DNA of 64,000 nucleotides, from positions 62,001 through 126,000 of the forward strand of contig DASZVA010000003.1 of the NCBI GenBank assembly GCA_035547395.1. Reading direction: 5' to 3'. The number at the start of each line of letters is the position of its first letter. Position 1 is the first letter of the stretch. The notes under the pieces were generated by a model. It had not been told where the DNA came from. It did no database searches and saw only the letters and a list, made by a program, of their open reading frames with translations. The DNA is from CALREJ01 sp035547395. GTDB taxonomy: Bacteria; Patescibacteriota; Gracilibacteria; Peribacterales; Peribacteraceae. Positions 49,206 through 56,737 of the stretch are shown here, piece by piece. The translations under genes and the position numbers were made by a program.

Positions 49206-50051
49206 ATGAGAGACATTCTCCCTTCCATTGCGCTCGCCACGCGGGACGGCACTGTCACGGGTATGGGCGACCATGAAAAGCCGCACCCGCTCTACGGCAC
49301 GCCGAGTTATGAATTGAGAGTGGATGTTCCTTTGAACGAATTGGAGAGAGCATCTGCCGAATATGTACAAACACTCGGCGATCTGACGACCCGGATGCGC
49401 AGTTCGATTCGCAGCTGGGCCGCCCAATTGGGTCTGGCCGGGTTTAATCCCGAATGTACCGAAGTGACCATAAAAGGGTCCACGGCGATCATCGATACAT
49501 TGGTATCCGACGTATCCAATAAACCCGATACGGTATTGCTCGACAGTTTGCGCGCCGGTTATCGCAGCGGCATGGAAATGAAAATCAGCCGTCTGCTGCT
49601 TGCGCCGGATGGTTCGCAAGCGGGCCAGATCCGATTGCCGCTGCATCAGGACGTTCATTATGAATTTGATCGCAGCCGCTTAAGCCTGAATGAATTGTTG
49701 GCCATTTGGACTGGCAAATCGGGCCGGCAGGCAATTGAAGATGTTCGTACGGATCTGGGCACCATTCCGAAGGAGCTGCATCCAAAGGAGTATTTCGTGG
49801 GTGAAGTGGAAGCCAATCCCGGCGATGATTATTGGGTATTGGAGCCGACGCTCATGCGGGGAGATCAGTTGATCAAGGTTCTGCATGATCGATCATGTAT
49901 TTTTGATCCCAAGCGCACGAAGGGGCGAAGGCAGGTTGAAATTCGCAATGTTAACGGCCAAGCGGAGCAGTTAGAGGGGGTGGAAATCGTCGCCACGGTC
50001 TATCGGACAAAATTGGACGCGATCCATTGTGATCATCTGGAAGGCGTGTAA
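49206..50051 (+). CDS. hypothetical protein linked to GTP cyclohydrolase II
   Basis: I do not recognise this 281-residue soluble protein. It is mixed alpha/beta, with one Cys-containing stretch (NPECTEVTI) and another near the end (HDRSCIFDPKRTKGRR). It begins 12 nt after the ribA stop, in the same direction, so the two are almost surely co-transcribed. A functional link to pterin, flavin or purine products of the cyclohydrolase is therefore likely but unproven. No signal peptide or membrane helix is visible. Confidence 0.65.
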   Translation: MRDILPSIALATRDGTVTGMGDHEKPHPLYGTPSYELRVDVPLNELERASAEYVQTLGDLTTRMRSSIRSWAAQLGLAGFNPECTEVTIKGSTAIIDTLVSDVSNKPDTVLLDSLRAGYRSGMEMKISRLLLAPDGSQAGQIRLPLHQDVHYEFDRSRLSLNELLAIWTGKSGRQAIEDVRTDLGTIPKELHPKEYFVGEVEANPGDDYWVLEPTLMRGDQLIKVLHDRSCIFDPKRTKGRRQVEIRNVNGQAEQLEGVEIVATVYRTKLDAIHCDHLEGV

Positions 50052-50095
50052 AATAGACGGCGGGCTCCTCCCCAGAATTCCGCCCAGTTTCCGCT

Positions 50096-51757
50096 ATGGT
50101 TCCATCCAGGAAAGATACACCGGACACGCGCTTCATCATTGTGACGGGCGGTGTCTGCAGCTCTCTTGGAAAAGGCATCGCCGCCGCATCGATCGGAGCG
50201 ATTTTGAAGGCGTGCGGGCTCAAAGTCTTCGTCCAGAAACTCGACCCGTACCTCAACGTCGACCCGGGCACGATGAGCCCGTTCCAGCACGGCGAAGTGT
50301 TCGTCACGGATGACGGCGCGGAAACGGATCTCGATCTCGGTCACTACGAGCGTTTCATCGATGAACCGATGAGCAAGCTGAGTACGGTCACGACGGGAAA
50401 GATCTACACCGAGGTCCTTGCGCGCGAGCGTAAAGGGGATTTCCTCGGAGGTACCATTCAGGTGGTTCCGCACATCACCGATGCGATCAAAGCGAATATC
50501 CTCAACGCGGCGAAGAAGAGCGATGCCGACATCATGATGGTGGAGATCGGCGGTACGGTCGGCGACATCGAGGGCGAGCCGTTCCTCGAGGCGGTGCGCC
50601 AGCTTCGATCCGAGCTCGGGCCGCACAAGCTCCTCCATGTACATCTCACGCTGCTGCCATACCTCAAGGGTTCCAAAGAACTGAAGACCAAGCCGACGCA
50701 GCTCTCCGTGCGCGAACTCCGTCGCATCGGCCTGCAGCCGGATATGATCCTGGCGAGAGCCGACTACAAGATCCCCACTGAGCTTCTGGACAAAATCAGC
50801 CGCTTCTGCGACGTCCAGCGCGAGGCGGTGATCCCCGCGCAGACGCTGCACTCCATCTACGACGTGCCGCTCGCATTTCAGCAGTATGACGTCGCGCGGA
50901 TCGTCGGTGAGAAGCTGGCACTCGGCGACCTGAAGCCGAACATGAGCGAATGGGAGGAAGGCAAGAAGCGGTATGACAAAGCGACGAAAAAAGTGAAGAT
51001 CGCGCTCGTCGGCAAATACACGAATCTGGAAGACGCCTACCTGAGCGTCATCGAGGCGATCAAATCGGCGGCCGTTTTCGAAGGTGCAACAGCGGACATC
51101 ATCTGGGTCGACAGCGAGAAACTCGACCCTTCGGCAGGCTCAGGGCAAGACGCAAAGGAGGAATGGGACATTCTGAAGAGCGCCGACGGCATCGTGGTCC
51201 CGGGTGGATTCGGTCTGCGCGGTATCGAGGGAAAGATCGCGGCGGCGCACTACGCGCGCACGAAGGAAGTGCCGTATCTGGGACTCTGCCTCGGATCACA
51301 GATCCTCGCGATCGAGTTCGCGCGCGACATGCTGAAGGATCCATCCCTTACGAGTGAGGAATTCGACGAAGGCGAGAAGCTCTCACCGAAAAAGTATGTC
51401 GTGCACTTCCTGCCCGGCCAGCACAAAGGCAAAGAAAAGGGCGGCACGCTGCGTCTCGGCGCATACACCTGTCACTTGATTCCGGGAACAAAGGCGCACA
51501 AAGCCTACGGCAAAGACGAGATCTCTGAGCGTCATCGCCACCGTTATGAATTCAACAATGATTTCAAAAAGGATCTGGAGAAGAACGGACTCATTTTCTC
51601 CGGCGTGTGGCCGGAAACGGGCCTCGCCGAGATCGTCGAAGTGAAGGATCATCCATTCATGCTGGGCAGCCAGTTCCATCCGGAATTCCTCTCACGTCCG
51701 CATCGCCCGCATCCATTGTTTGCGGCATTCATGGGTGCTGTTGTAAGAGGTTCTTGA
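50096..51757 (+). CDS. pyrG: CTP synthase
   Basis: The 553-residue enzyme converts UTP to CTP with glutamine or ammonia. The synthase half shows FIIVTGGVCSSLGKGIAAAS, KLDPYLNVDPGTMSP and MMVEIGGTVGDIEG. The glutaminase half has PGGFGLRGIEGK, the nucleophile Cys in GLCLGSQ and HPEF with the C-terminal His/Glu pair. Near residue 345, between VDSEKL and EEWD, lies an extra PSAGSGQDA stretch coded by a REP-like repeat. It ends the GTP/purine stretch and starts the pyrimidine genes. Confidence 0.96.
   Translation: MVPSRKDTPDTRFIIVTGGVCSSLGKGIAAASIGAILKACGLKVFVQKLDPYLNVDPGTMSPFQHGEVFVTDDGAETDLDLGHYERFIDEPMSKLSTVTTGKIYTEVLARERKGDFLGGTIQVVPHITDAIKANILNAAKKSDADIMMVEIGGTVGDIEGEPFLEAVRQLRSELGPHKLLHVHLTLLPYLKGSKELKTKPTQLSVRELRRIGLQPDMILARADYKIPTELLDKISRFCDVQREAVIPAQTLHSIYDVPLAFQQYDVARIVGEKLALGDLKPNMSEWEEGKKRYDKATKKVKIALVGKYTNLEDAYLSVIEAIKSAAVFEGATADIIWVDSEKLDPSAGSGQDAKEEWDILKSADGIVVPGGFGLRGIEGKIAAAHYARTKEVPYLGLCLGSQILAIEFARDMLKDPSLTSEEFDEGEKLSPKKYVVHFLPGQHKGKEKGGTLRLGAYTCHLIPGTKAHKAYGKDEISERHRHRYEFNNDFKKDLEKNGLIFSGVWPETGLAEIVEVKDHPFMLGSQFHPEFLSRPHRPHPLFAAFMGAVVRGS
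51127..51148. repeat. REP-like element in frame inside pyrG
   Basis: CCCTTCGGCAGGCTCAGGGC is the core of a repeat found between genes in many bacteria. Here it codes for DPSAGSGQ in a surface loop of the glutaminase half. Confidence 0.75.
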
Positions 51758-51866
51758 TACATAAAGAACGTAGTTTTCTATTATTTGCAGCCAAAAAATG
51801 ACCTAAGGAACAAAAGGCAAAAAAATTCTCAATACTCAACATCCAATAATCGGTCAGACTGCTGAT

Positions 51867-52247
51867 ATGCCAGAAGCTTCATTTTCATCAAAAGGTACTA
51901 CGTATGATCTTGAGGAAAGAACATTGTTCTTTGCAAAAAGAGTGCGTGCATTTGTAAAACGTTTGCCAAGATCGAACGGTAATTTGGAAGATATTCCGCA
52001 GCTTATCCGATCATCCGGATCGGTGGCTGCAAATTACATAGAGGCCAATGAAGCATTGGGCAAAAAGGATTTTCTCATGCGTATCCGTATTTCTTTGAAG
52101 GAATCGAAGGAAAGTTCATTGTGGTTAAAACTTTGTGATTTTCCAGTAGAACTCCAAACGGAATAGCGAGAACTCATATCTGAAGCGATACAATTAGTTC
52201 GCATTTTCAGTTCTATTCTTCGAAAATCACAGAAACAGTTTTCATAA
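51867..52247 (+). pseudogene. four-helix bundle protein (23S rRNA intervening-sequence type), amber-interrupted
   Basis: The first 99 codons match the IVP/four-helix bundle family: AKRVRAFVKRLPRS, QLIRSSGSVAANYIEANEAL and FLMRIRISLKESKESSLWL. A TAG codon at 52164 then stops the frame, but the same frame continues with RELISEAIQLVRIFSSIL, the expected last helix of the family, up to a TAA at 52245. So the gene is either a recent nonsense mutant, read through, or makes a protein without its last helix. The codon use and the AT-rich flanks differ from the neighbours, which suggests transfer. Confidence 0.8.
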
Positions 52248-52254
52248 TTCCTTA

Positions 52255-52350
52255 TTGATCTTTTGAACATTTTTTTGCTATTTGTTTCTTCGGTGATTCA
52301 TTCAATCACACTAGAAGCTAGAACCTAAAAGCTAAAACCTATAAGCTATT
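52255..52350. repeat. AT-rich intergenic repeats
   Basis: The left part (GATCTTTTGAACATTTTTTTG ... CTTCGGTGATT, given here in parts) is an inverted relative of the segment at 25760. The right part is a run of CTAGAAGCTA/CTAAAAGCTA units, also found at 61655. Confidence 0.6.
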
Positions 52351-52354
52351 CCCA

Positions 52355-53299
52355 ATGAACCTCACCCAAACCATCCTCGGTGTGGACTTCCCGAACCCGA
52401 CCGTCCTGGCATCGGGGATCATGGGCATCACCGCGAGCAGCTGGAAATATTGTGCGGACAACGGTGCGGGGGCGATCACGACCAAGTCGCTTTGGCTGCA
52501 CGAGCATAAGGGGCATCGCAATCCGACGATCATCGCCACGGATATCTGGACGCTCAATGCCGTCGGCGTGCCGGACGCGGGTCCCGAAAAAGCGCGGGAG
52601 GAGATCGGGGCATACAATGCCGACAAACCGGTGCCGCTCATCGGCAACATCATCGCGGAATCGGTGGAGAATTACGCGAAGACCGCGGAGGAAATCCTGC
52701 CGCTCGGCGTGGATTTCCTGGAGGTGAATATCAGCTGCCCGAACATCGAAGACGAATTCGGACGACCGTTCGCCTGCTCTGCCGCCGACGCGTCGTCCGT
52801 CACCAAAGCCGTCAAAAAAGTCTCCAAGAAGACGCCGGTCTTCATCAAGTTATCCCCGAACGTCGACAACATCGGCGCCATCGCGGCCGCCTGCGCCGAC
52901 GCGGGGGCCGACGGGTTCACCGTCATCAACACGGTCGGCCCCGGCATGGCGATTGACCTGCGCAGCCGCATGCCGATCCTCGCAAACAAAACCGGCGGAA
53001 TGTCGGGCAGAGCCATCAAACCGATCGCAGTCCGCTGCATCGCGGATGTCTACAGCGCAACGGAAGGAAAGCTCCCGATCATCGGCACCGGCGGCGTGTA
53101 CAGCGGCGAGGATGCGCTGGAGATGATGCTTGCGGGCGCGAGTTTGATTGGCATTGGGACTGCCGTGTGGGAGCGGGGGATCGATGTGTTCCAAAAAGTC
53201 TGCGACGAAATGCAACTCTGGTGCACCAATGAAGGAGTATGGGAGATTTCGGAGATGATCGGCGGGATGCACAAGACGCTCGCGAAGCGAGCAAATTAA
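52355..53299 (+). CDS. pyrD: dihydroorotate dehydrogenase, class 1B catalytic subunit
   Basis: The 314-residue FMN enzyme oxidises dihydroorotate to orotate in pyrimidine synthesis. Typical sequence: GVDFPNPTVLASGIMG, VNISCPNIEDEFGRPFACS with the catalytic Cys region of class 1 enzymes, VFIKLSPNVDNI, and the FMN phosphate site GTGGVYSGEDALEMMLAGAS. The partner PyrK is encoded next, which fits class 1B (NAD-linked). A strong terminator separates the two genes, and pyrK has its own -10 box. Confidence 0.95.
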   Translation: MNLTQTILGVDFPNPTVLASGIMGITASSWKYCADNGAGAITTKSLWLHEHKGHRNPTIIATDIWTLNAVGVPDAGPEKAREEIGAYNADKPVPLIGNIIAESVENYAKTAEEILPLGVDFLEVNISCPNIEDEFGRPFACSAADASSVTKAVKKVSKKTPVFIKLSPNVDNIGAIAAACADAGADGFTVINTVGPGMAIDLRSRMPILANKTGGMSGRAIKPIAVRCIADVYSATEGKLPIIGTGGVYSGEDALEMMLAGASLIGIGTAVWERGIDVFQKVCDEMQLWCTNEGVWEISEMIGGMHKTLAKRAN

Positions 53300-53313
53300 C
53301 CTCACCCCTAACC

Positions 53314-53363
53314 CCTCTCCTACCCACCCACCTGCCAGCCAGGAGAGGGGATTTTTTTTTATT
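53314..53363 (+). terminator. intrinsic terminator after pyrD
   Basis: CCCCTCTCCT pairs with AGGAGAGGGG and is followed by A and ten T residues. A second, separate stem (CCTTCTCCC with GGGAGAAGG) lies at about 53370-53410. Confidence 0.85.
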
Positions 53364-53423
53364 GATCATCCCTTCTCCCGGTTGGTCGGCGGTGCGAGAG
53401 GGAGAAGGGGGCGGGGGATGAGG

Positions 53424-53458
53424 TCAATTTTCAATTTTCCATTTTCCTTTTTCAATTT
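53424..53458. repeat. short-period intergenic repeat (AATTTTC family)
   Basis: Copies of TTTTCAATTTTCC-type units, the reverse of the GAAAATT family, lie just before the pyrK promoter. Confidence 0.7.
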
Positions 53459-53463
53459 AGACT
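53458..53463 (+). promoter_or_regulatory. -10 box, leaderless start
   Basis: TAGACT ends 7 nt before the ATG at 53471. Confidence 0.45.
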
Positions 53464-53470
53464 GAGCGCA

Positions 53471-54325
53471 ATGGCGATCAGTCTTCAGTCCCGGCTGCCC
53501 CGTACCTACCACATCAAGGAGATCAAACGTGAGACCGAGATGGTGCAGAGCTTCACGTTTGATGGAAGCCTCGGCGCCAAGCCAGGGCAGTTCGTGATGG
53601 TCTGGCTGCCGGGCTTCGACGAAGTGCCGATGAGCGTCGCCTACGATGACGGCGCCAATACCAAGATCACTTTCTTTGCCGTGGGCGATCTGACGCAGGA
53701 ACTCGCGAGTCGGAAGGTCGGGGATCTGGTGGGACTGCGCGGGCCGTTCGGGACCTTCTACGAATGGAAAGCCGGGGATCACATCGCGCTCGTGGCCGGC
53801 GGCTACGGTGCGGCGCCGATGTACTTCATCGCGCGATCGACGATCGAACACGGCTGCACGCTGGAGGTAATCGTCGGCGCGCGCGGCAAAGAACATCTGC
53901 TCTACATCGACGAGTTCGAAAAACTGCCGCACGTGTCGCTGCACGTCGCTACGAACGACGGTTCCGTCGGGTACAAAGGATTCAATACCGAAGTGCTCGA
54001 AAAGCTGCTTGATAGCTGCCCCCCCAAGAAGAATGCCAAGCGGGGAGAGGACTGCAATCCCATCGATCAGGTGTTTGCCTGCGGTCCGGAGATGATGCTC
54101 AAGCGCATCAGCGAGATCACGGCTGCACACAAGATCCCCAGCCAGCTCTCCATGGAACGCTACATGAAGTGCGGCTTCGGGCTCTGCGGCAACTGCGTGG
54201 TTGATCCGCTCGGCATCCGCATGTGTATCGAGGGCCCTGTCATCAAGAATGACACCGCCGTCGCGATTACGGAGTTCGGTAAATATCACCGCGACGATCT
54301 CGGCAAGAAACATATGCTGGGATGA
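53471..54325 (+). CDS. pyrK: dihydroorotate dehydrogenase electron-transfer subunit
   Basis: The 284-residue protein passes electrons from PyrD to NAD+ through FAD and a 2Fe-2S cluster. It has the ferredoxin-reductase layout: a FAD barrel, the NAD domain starting VALVAGGYGAAPMYFIA, and the C-terminal cluster motif KCGFGLCGNCVVDPLGIRMC with four Cys. Because PyrD and PyrK are both present, the organism can at least make orotate from dihydroorotate; earlier pathway genes are not in this window. Confidence 0.93.
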   Translation: MAISLQSRLPRTYHIKEIKRETEMVQSFTFDGSLGAKPGQFVMVWLPGFDEVPMSVAYDDGANTKITFFAVGDLTQELASRKVGDLVGLRGPFGTFYEWKAGDHIALVAGGYGAAPMYFIARSTIEHGCTLEVIVGARGKEHLLYIDEFEKLPHVSLHVATNDGSVGYKGFNTEVLEKLLDSCPPKKNAKRGEDCNPIDQVFACGPEMMLKRISEITAAHKIPSQLSMERYMKCGFGLCGNCVVDPLGIRMCIEGPVIKNDTAVAITEFGKYHRDDLGKKHMLG

Positions 54326-54327
54326 GG

Positions 54328-54432
54328 CAACCGAGGGTACCGACGGGACCAAGGTGACCGATGTGTTTCTGAATATGTAAAAGATGTACGTCGGTCCCTT
54401 CGGAAACATCGGTGCCTTTGGTCCCTTCTTTG
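54328..54432. repeat. short-period inverted repeat (ACCGACGGGACC family)
   Basis: GGTACCGACGGGACC-type units on the left face GGTCCCTTCGG and GGTGCCTTTGGTCCC on the right. It lies between convergent genes and can fold as a terminator. Sister copies are at 60396 and 60716. Confidence 0.7.
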
Positions 54433-54786
54433 TCAGACGCGCATCTCGATCCAGAACCACTCGCGCACTTTCCGGCGGGACGGCTTCACCGTGATGTGGA
54501 CGTTTCTCTCTTCGCGGGACATGACGAGCGCATGGAGAAAGAACCCGAGCATGATGAGCAAAATACCAACCACGAGTTCATCGGCCGCATTCGCTTTTTC
54601 ATACGCAGGAAGCACATTTGTCACGACAGCAGGCGTTTTAAGCATGCTGGTCGCTGCCGGATGCAATGATACCGTTGCACCACCACCCGTCAGATCCGCC
54701 TGCGTATAGATGAAGGCATTGCCGATCGTCAGCATGATGCCCGCGACGAGCGTAGTACTGGTGAGGAGACGGAGAATGGAATGCAT
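54433..54786 (-). CDS. hypothetical two-helix membrane protein
   Basis: The 117-residue product has a first membrane helix at residues 8-27 (TSTTLVAGIMLTIGNAFIY), an outer loop of about 40 residues rich in Ala, Thr and Pro, and a second helix near 70-90 (ELVVGILLIMLGFFLHALVM). The C-terminus is basic and cytosolic. I know no family. It lies just upstream, in the opposite direction, of tRNA-Glu(TTC). Confidence 0.5.
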   Translation of the reverse strand: MHSILRLLTSTTLVAGIMLTIGNAFIYTQADLTGGGATVSLHPAATSMLKTPAVVTNVLPAYEKANAADELVVGILLIMLGFFLHALVMSREERNVHITVKPSRRKVREWFWIEMRV

Positions 54787-54852
54787 GTGTGTTTTTGACA
54801 GATTTTAATAATATTATACAGTAATTTTCTAGCCAAGCCAAGCCCGCATTCG

Positions 54853-54858
54853 TATACT
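54853..54858 (+). promoter_or_regulatory. -10 box of tRNA-Glu(TTC)
   Basis: TATACT lies 9 nt before the first base of the mature tRNA, which helps to calibrate where transcription begins relative to this box in this genome. Confidence 0.6.
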
Positions 54859-54867
54859 GCGCGCTAC

Positions 54868-54942
54868 GGCCTCATCGTCTATCGGTTAGGACACCAGGTT
54901 TTCATCCTGGAAAGCCGGGTTCGATTCCCGGTGAGGCTGCCA
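54868..54942 (+). tRNA. tRNA-Glu (TTC anticodon)
   Basis: A 75-nt cloverleaf with encoded CCA. The acceptor stem GGCCTCA pairs with TGAGGCT, the anticodon loop is TTTTCAT (anticodon TTC), and the T-loop is TTCGATT. The first base after CCA and the following bases (AGTT) match those beside the tRNA at position 5. Confidence 0.97.
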
Positions 54943-55050
54943 AGTTGAATTCGTTCTTAGCGCAATTTACCTCCTGAGGCCGAGGAATATTGACCACTAA
55001 AGATTATAAATTATAATCATATAAAGCTCTTTTTCTCCGGAGGTGAAAAA

Positions 55051-55242
55051 ATGTTTGCTTTGAAAGTCGGCGGCCTCATTATCTTTCTGATGGTGATGGC
55101 CGTTCGGGCTGAAATGCACATCGATCACGAACGACAGTGTTTTGTGCAGGGGCAGCCACTTGATGGCGCACCCATGTGGAAGTTCATTGTCAGAATGTGC
55201 CTGTGCACCGCAGCGATTCTTGCGGCATTTTGGTACTTGTAA
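55051..55242 (+). CDS. small two-helix membrane protein, 63 aa
   Basis: A strong Shine-Dalgarno GGAGGTG 8 nt before the ATG and an intrinsic terminator right after the stop show that this short gene is real. The product has an N-terminal helix (VGGLIIFLMVMAV), a short loop with one Cys, and a second helix (FIVRMCLCTAAILAAFWYL) with two more Cys. The function is unknown. Confidence 0.65.
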   Translation: MFALKVGGLIIFLMVMAVRAEMHIDHERQCFVQGQPLDGAPMWKFIVRMCLCTAAILAAFWYL

Positions 55243-55262
55243 GAGATAGAAAAGTGCTGATC

Positions 55263-55297
55263 GCCCAGAGGATTTGTTTCCTCTGGGCCTTTTTTTA
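55263..55297 (+). terminator. strong intrinsic terminator
   Basis: GCCCAGAGGA pairs with TCCTCTGGGC around a TTTGTT loop and is followed by CTTTTTTT. It lies between convergent genes. Confidence 0.9.
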
Positions 55298-56476
55298 TTC
55301 CACCCACAGCAGCAAACTCTTCAAATAATCTGTTTCCGGATAGTAGATATTCACCGGATGATCGTAGGCCAGGTGATGGCGTTGCAGGATGCGCACGTTG
55401 CGTCCCGCTTGCCGCGCGGCATGGAAGACGATGGTTTGGAAAATCTCCGGCGTGATCTGATACGAGCAGGAGCAGGTGAGCAGCAAACCCCCCGGCATGA
55501 TCGCCTGCATCGCTGAGCGATTCAAATCGGTGTAGGTGTGCTTGGCCATCTCCAGATCATCGTGGCGTTTGGCAAATGCCGGCGGATCGAGCACGATGAA
55601 GTCATACTCGCGGGGGAGCGGTGATCGGCGGAGAAAATCAAACACATCTTCAGTGTATGTATTGAACTGTGACAGATCGAATCCGTTGAGCGTCACATGT
55701 TCTTTGGCATGGTCTGTCGCCACCGGGTCGTAGTCGACGGCGTCTGCCGCGATCGCTCCGCCGCTGAGTGCACTGAGTGCAAATCCGCCGACGTAACTGC
55801 AGCAGTCGAGCACCGTGCGGCCGGGGGCAAGCTGCTTCACGAGCGATCGCATTTCGCGCTGATCCAGAAAAAGTCCGGTCTTCTGGCTGCCCGTGAGCGA
55901 TATCTGAAACTTCAATCCTCGCTCGGTGACTTCGAGCGTCGTCTCGCCGGACCCGCGCAGCCACTGCTCGCGCGGCTCGAGACCTTCTGACTTGCGGCTG
56001 GCGCCGGTTGATTTCTCAAATATCCGCTCTGTCTGCGCAAGGTCGCCGATAACGTTGGTGATCCAGTCTCGCAATCGGTCCATGCCGAGCGTCGTGATCT
56101 GCACGACGACGATCTCACCATAGCGGTCGGCGATGAGGCCGGGAACAAAGTCGCCCTCGGCATTGATCAATCGGTAAGCGGTCGTGTCCGCGGCTGAGAA
56201 AAATTGCCGGCGCAGATCGATCGATCGTTTCATCGTGCGCTTGAGCGACTGGAGCGGATCTCCTTCCTCAAACGCGATCGCGCGTCCGCAGATGTAGGCG
56301 CGGGTGTTGATCGTCGCAAAGCAGAGGAATTCATCCTCACTCGAACGCACTTCGACGATCGATCCCGTCGGCACGCCCTCGACCGACTCGAACGCGTTCT
56401 TGTAAATCGCGTGATGGCGGTTTTTGAGAGGACCTTCACGGTCTTTCTTCAGCCGGAGGACGGGGTAGTCGGGCAT
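55295..56476 (-). CDS. RlmI-type rRNA (cytosine-C5) methyltransferase
   Basis: The 393-residue protein has the RlmI/YccW plan: a PUA domain at the N-terminus (LRLKKDREGPLKNRHHAIYKNAF), an EEHEE-like middle domain, and a Rossmann methyltransferase with VLDCCSYVGGFALSALSGGA (SAM site), FIVLDPPAFAKR (motif IV) and TCSCSYQIT (motif VI, with the Cys). Relatives methylate C1962 of 23S rRNA. The start at 56476 gives the usual N-terminus; an upstream ATG adds six residues. Genus-level substrate cannot be told from the sequence. Confidence 0.9.
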   Translation of the reverse strand: MPDYPVLRLKKDREGPLKNRHHAIYKNAFESVEGVPTGSIVEVRSSEDEFLCFATINTRAYICGRAIAFEEGDPLQSLKRTMKRSIDLRRQFFSAADTTAYRLINAEGDFVPGLIADRYGEIVVVQITTLGMDRLRDWITNVIGDLAQTERIFEKSTGASRKSEGLEPREQWLRGSGETTLEVTERGLKFQISLTGSQKTGLFLDQREMRSLVKQLAPGRTVLDCCSYVGGFALSALSGGAIAADAVDYDPVATDHAKEHVTLNGFDLSQFNTYTEDVFDFLRRSPLPREYDFIVLDPPAFAKRHDDLEMAKHTYTDLNRSAMQAIMPGGLLLTCSCSYQITPEIFQTIVFHAARQAGRNVRILQRHHLAYDHPVNIYYPETDYLKSLLLWVE

Positions 56477-56642
56477 GGAACGAAACCCTATCACATTTTT
56501 GCGGTTCGCGTGCTATCAACCGCACCGGAAAACATCATTTTACCATGACTCGCCCATGCCGCGCTTCGACAACGCACGCACTGAATTTTTATCGTGTTTT
56601 TGAGAAAAATATGCATCGGTCCCAGTTCAGATTTCCCTCCTT

Positions 56643-56670
56643 TTGCCGCATTTTTTTGGGTCCATATAAT
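56643..56670 (+). promoter_or_regulatory. promoter of the kinase-nucleotidyltransferase gene
   Basis: TTGCCG at 56643-56648, a 16-nt spacer and a perfect TATAAT at 56665-56670 precede the start codon by about 67 nt, so this gene probably has a real 5' leader. The rest of the 261-nt spacer between 56477 and 56737 shows nothing else recognisable. Confidence 0.5.
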
Positions 56671-56737
56671 GCGCGCAATTTTTGATCTTTGTATTCGTCC
56701 AAGCATACGGATTTCATTTTCTCCCCCTCTCTATTTT

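Noticed and set aside
51867..52247. TAG read as a sense codon throughout the genome
   Set aside because: Other well-defined genes, such as the MscS gene (8792-8794) and the ligase-peptidase gene (35761-35763), end with TAG at their natural length.
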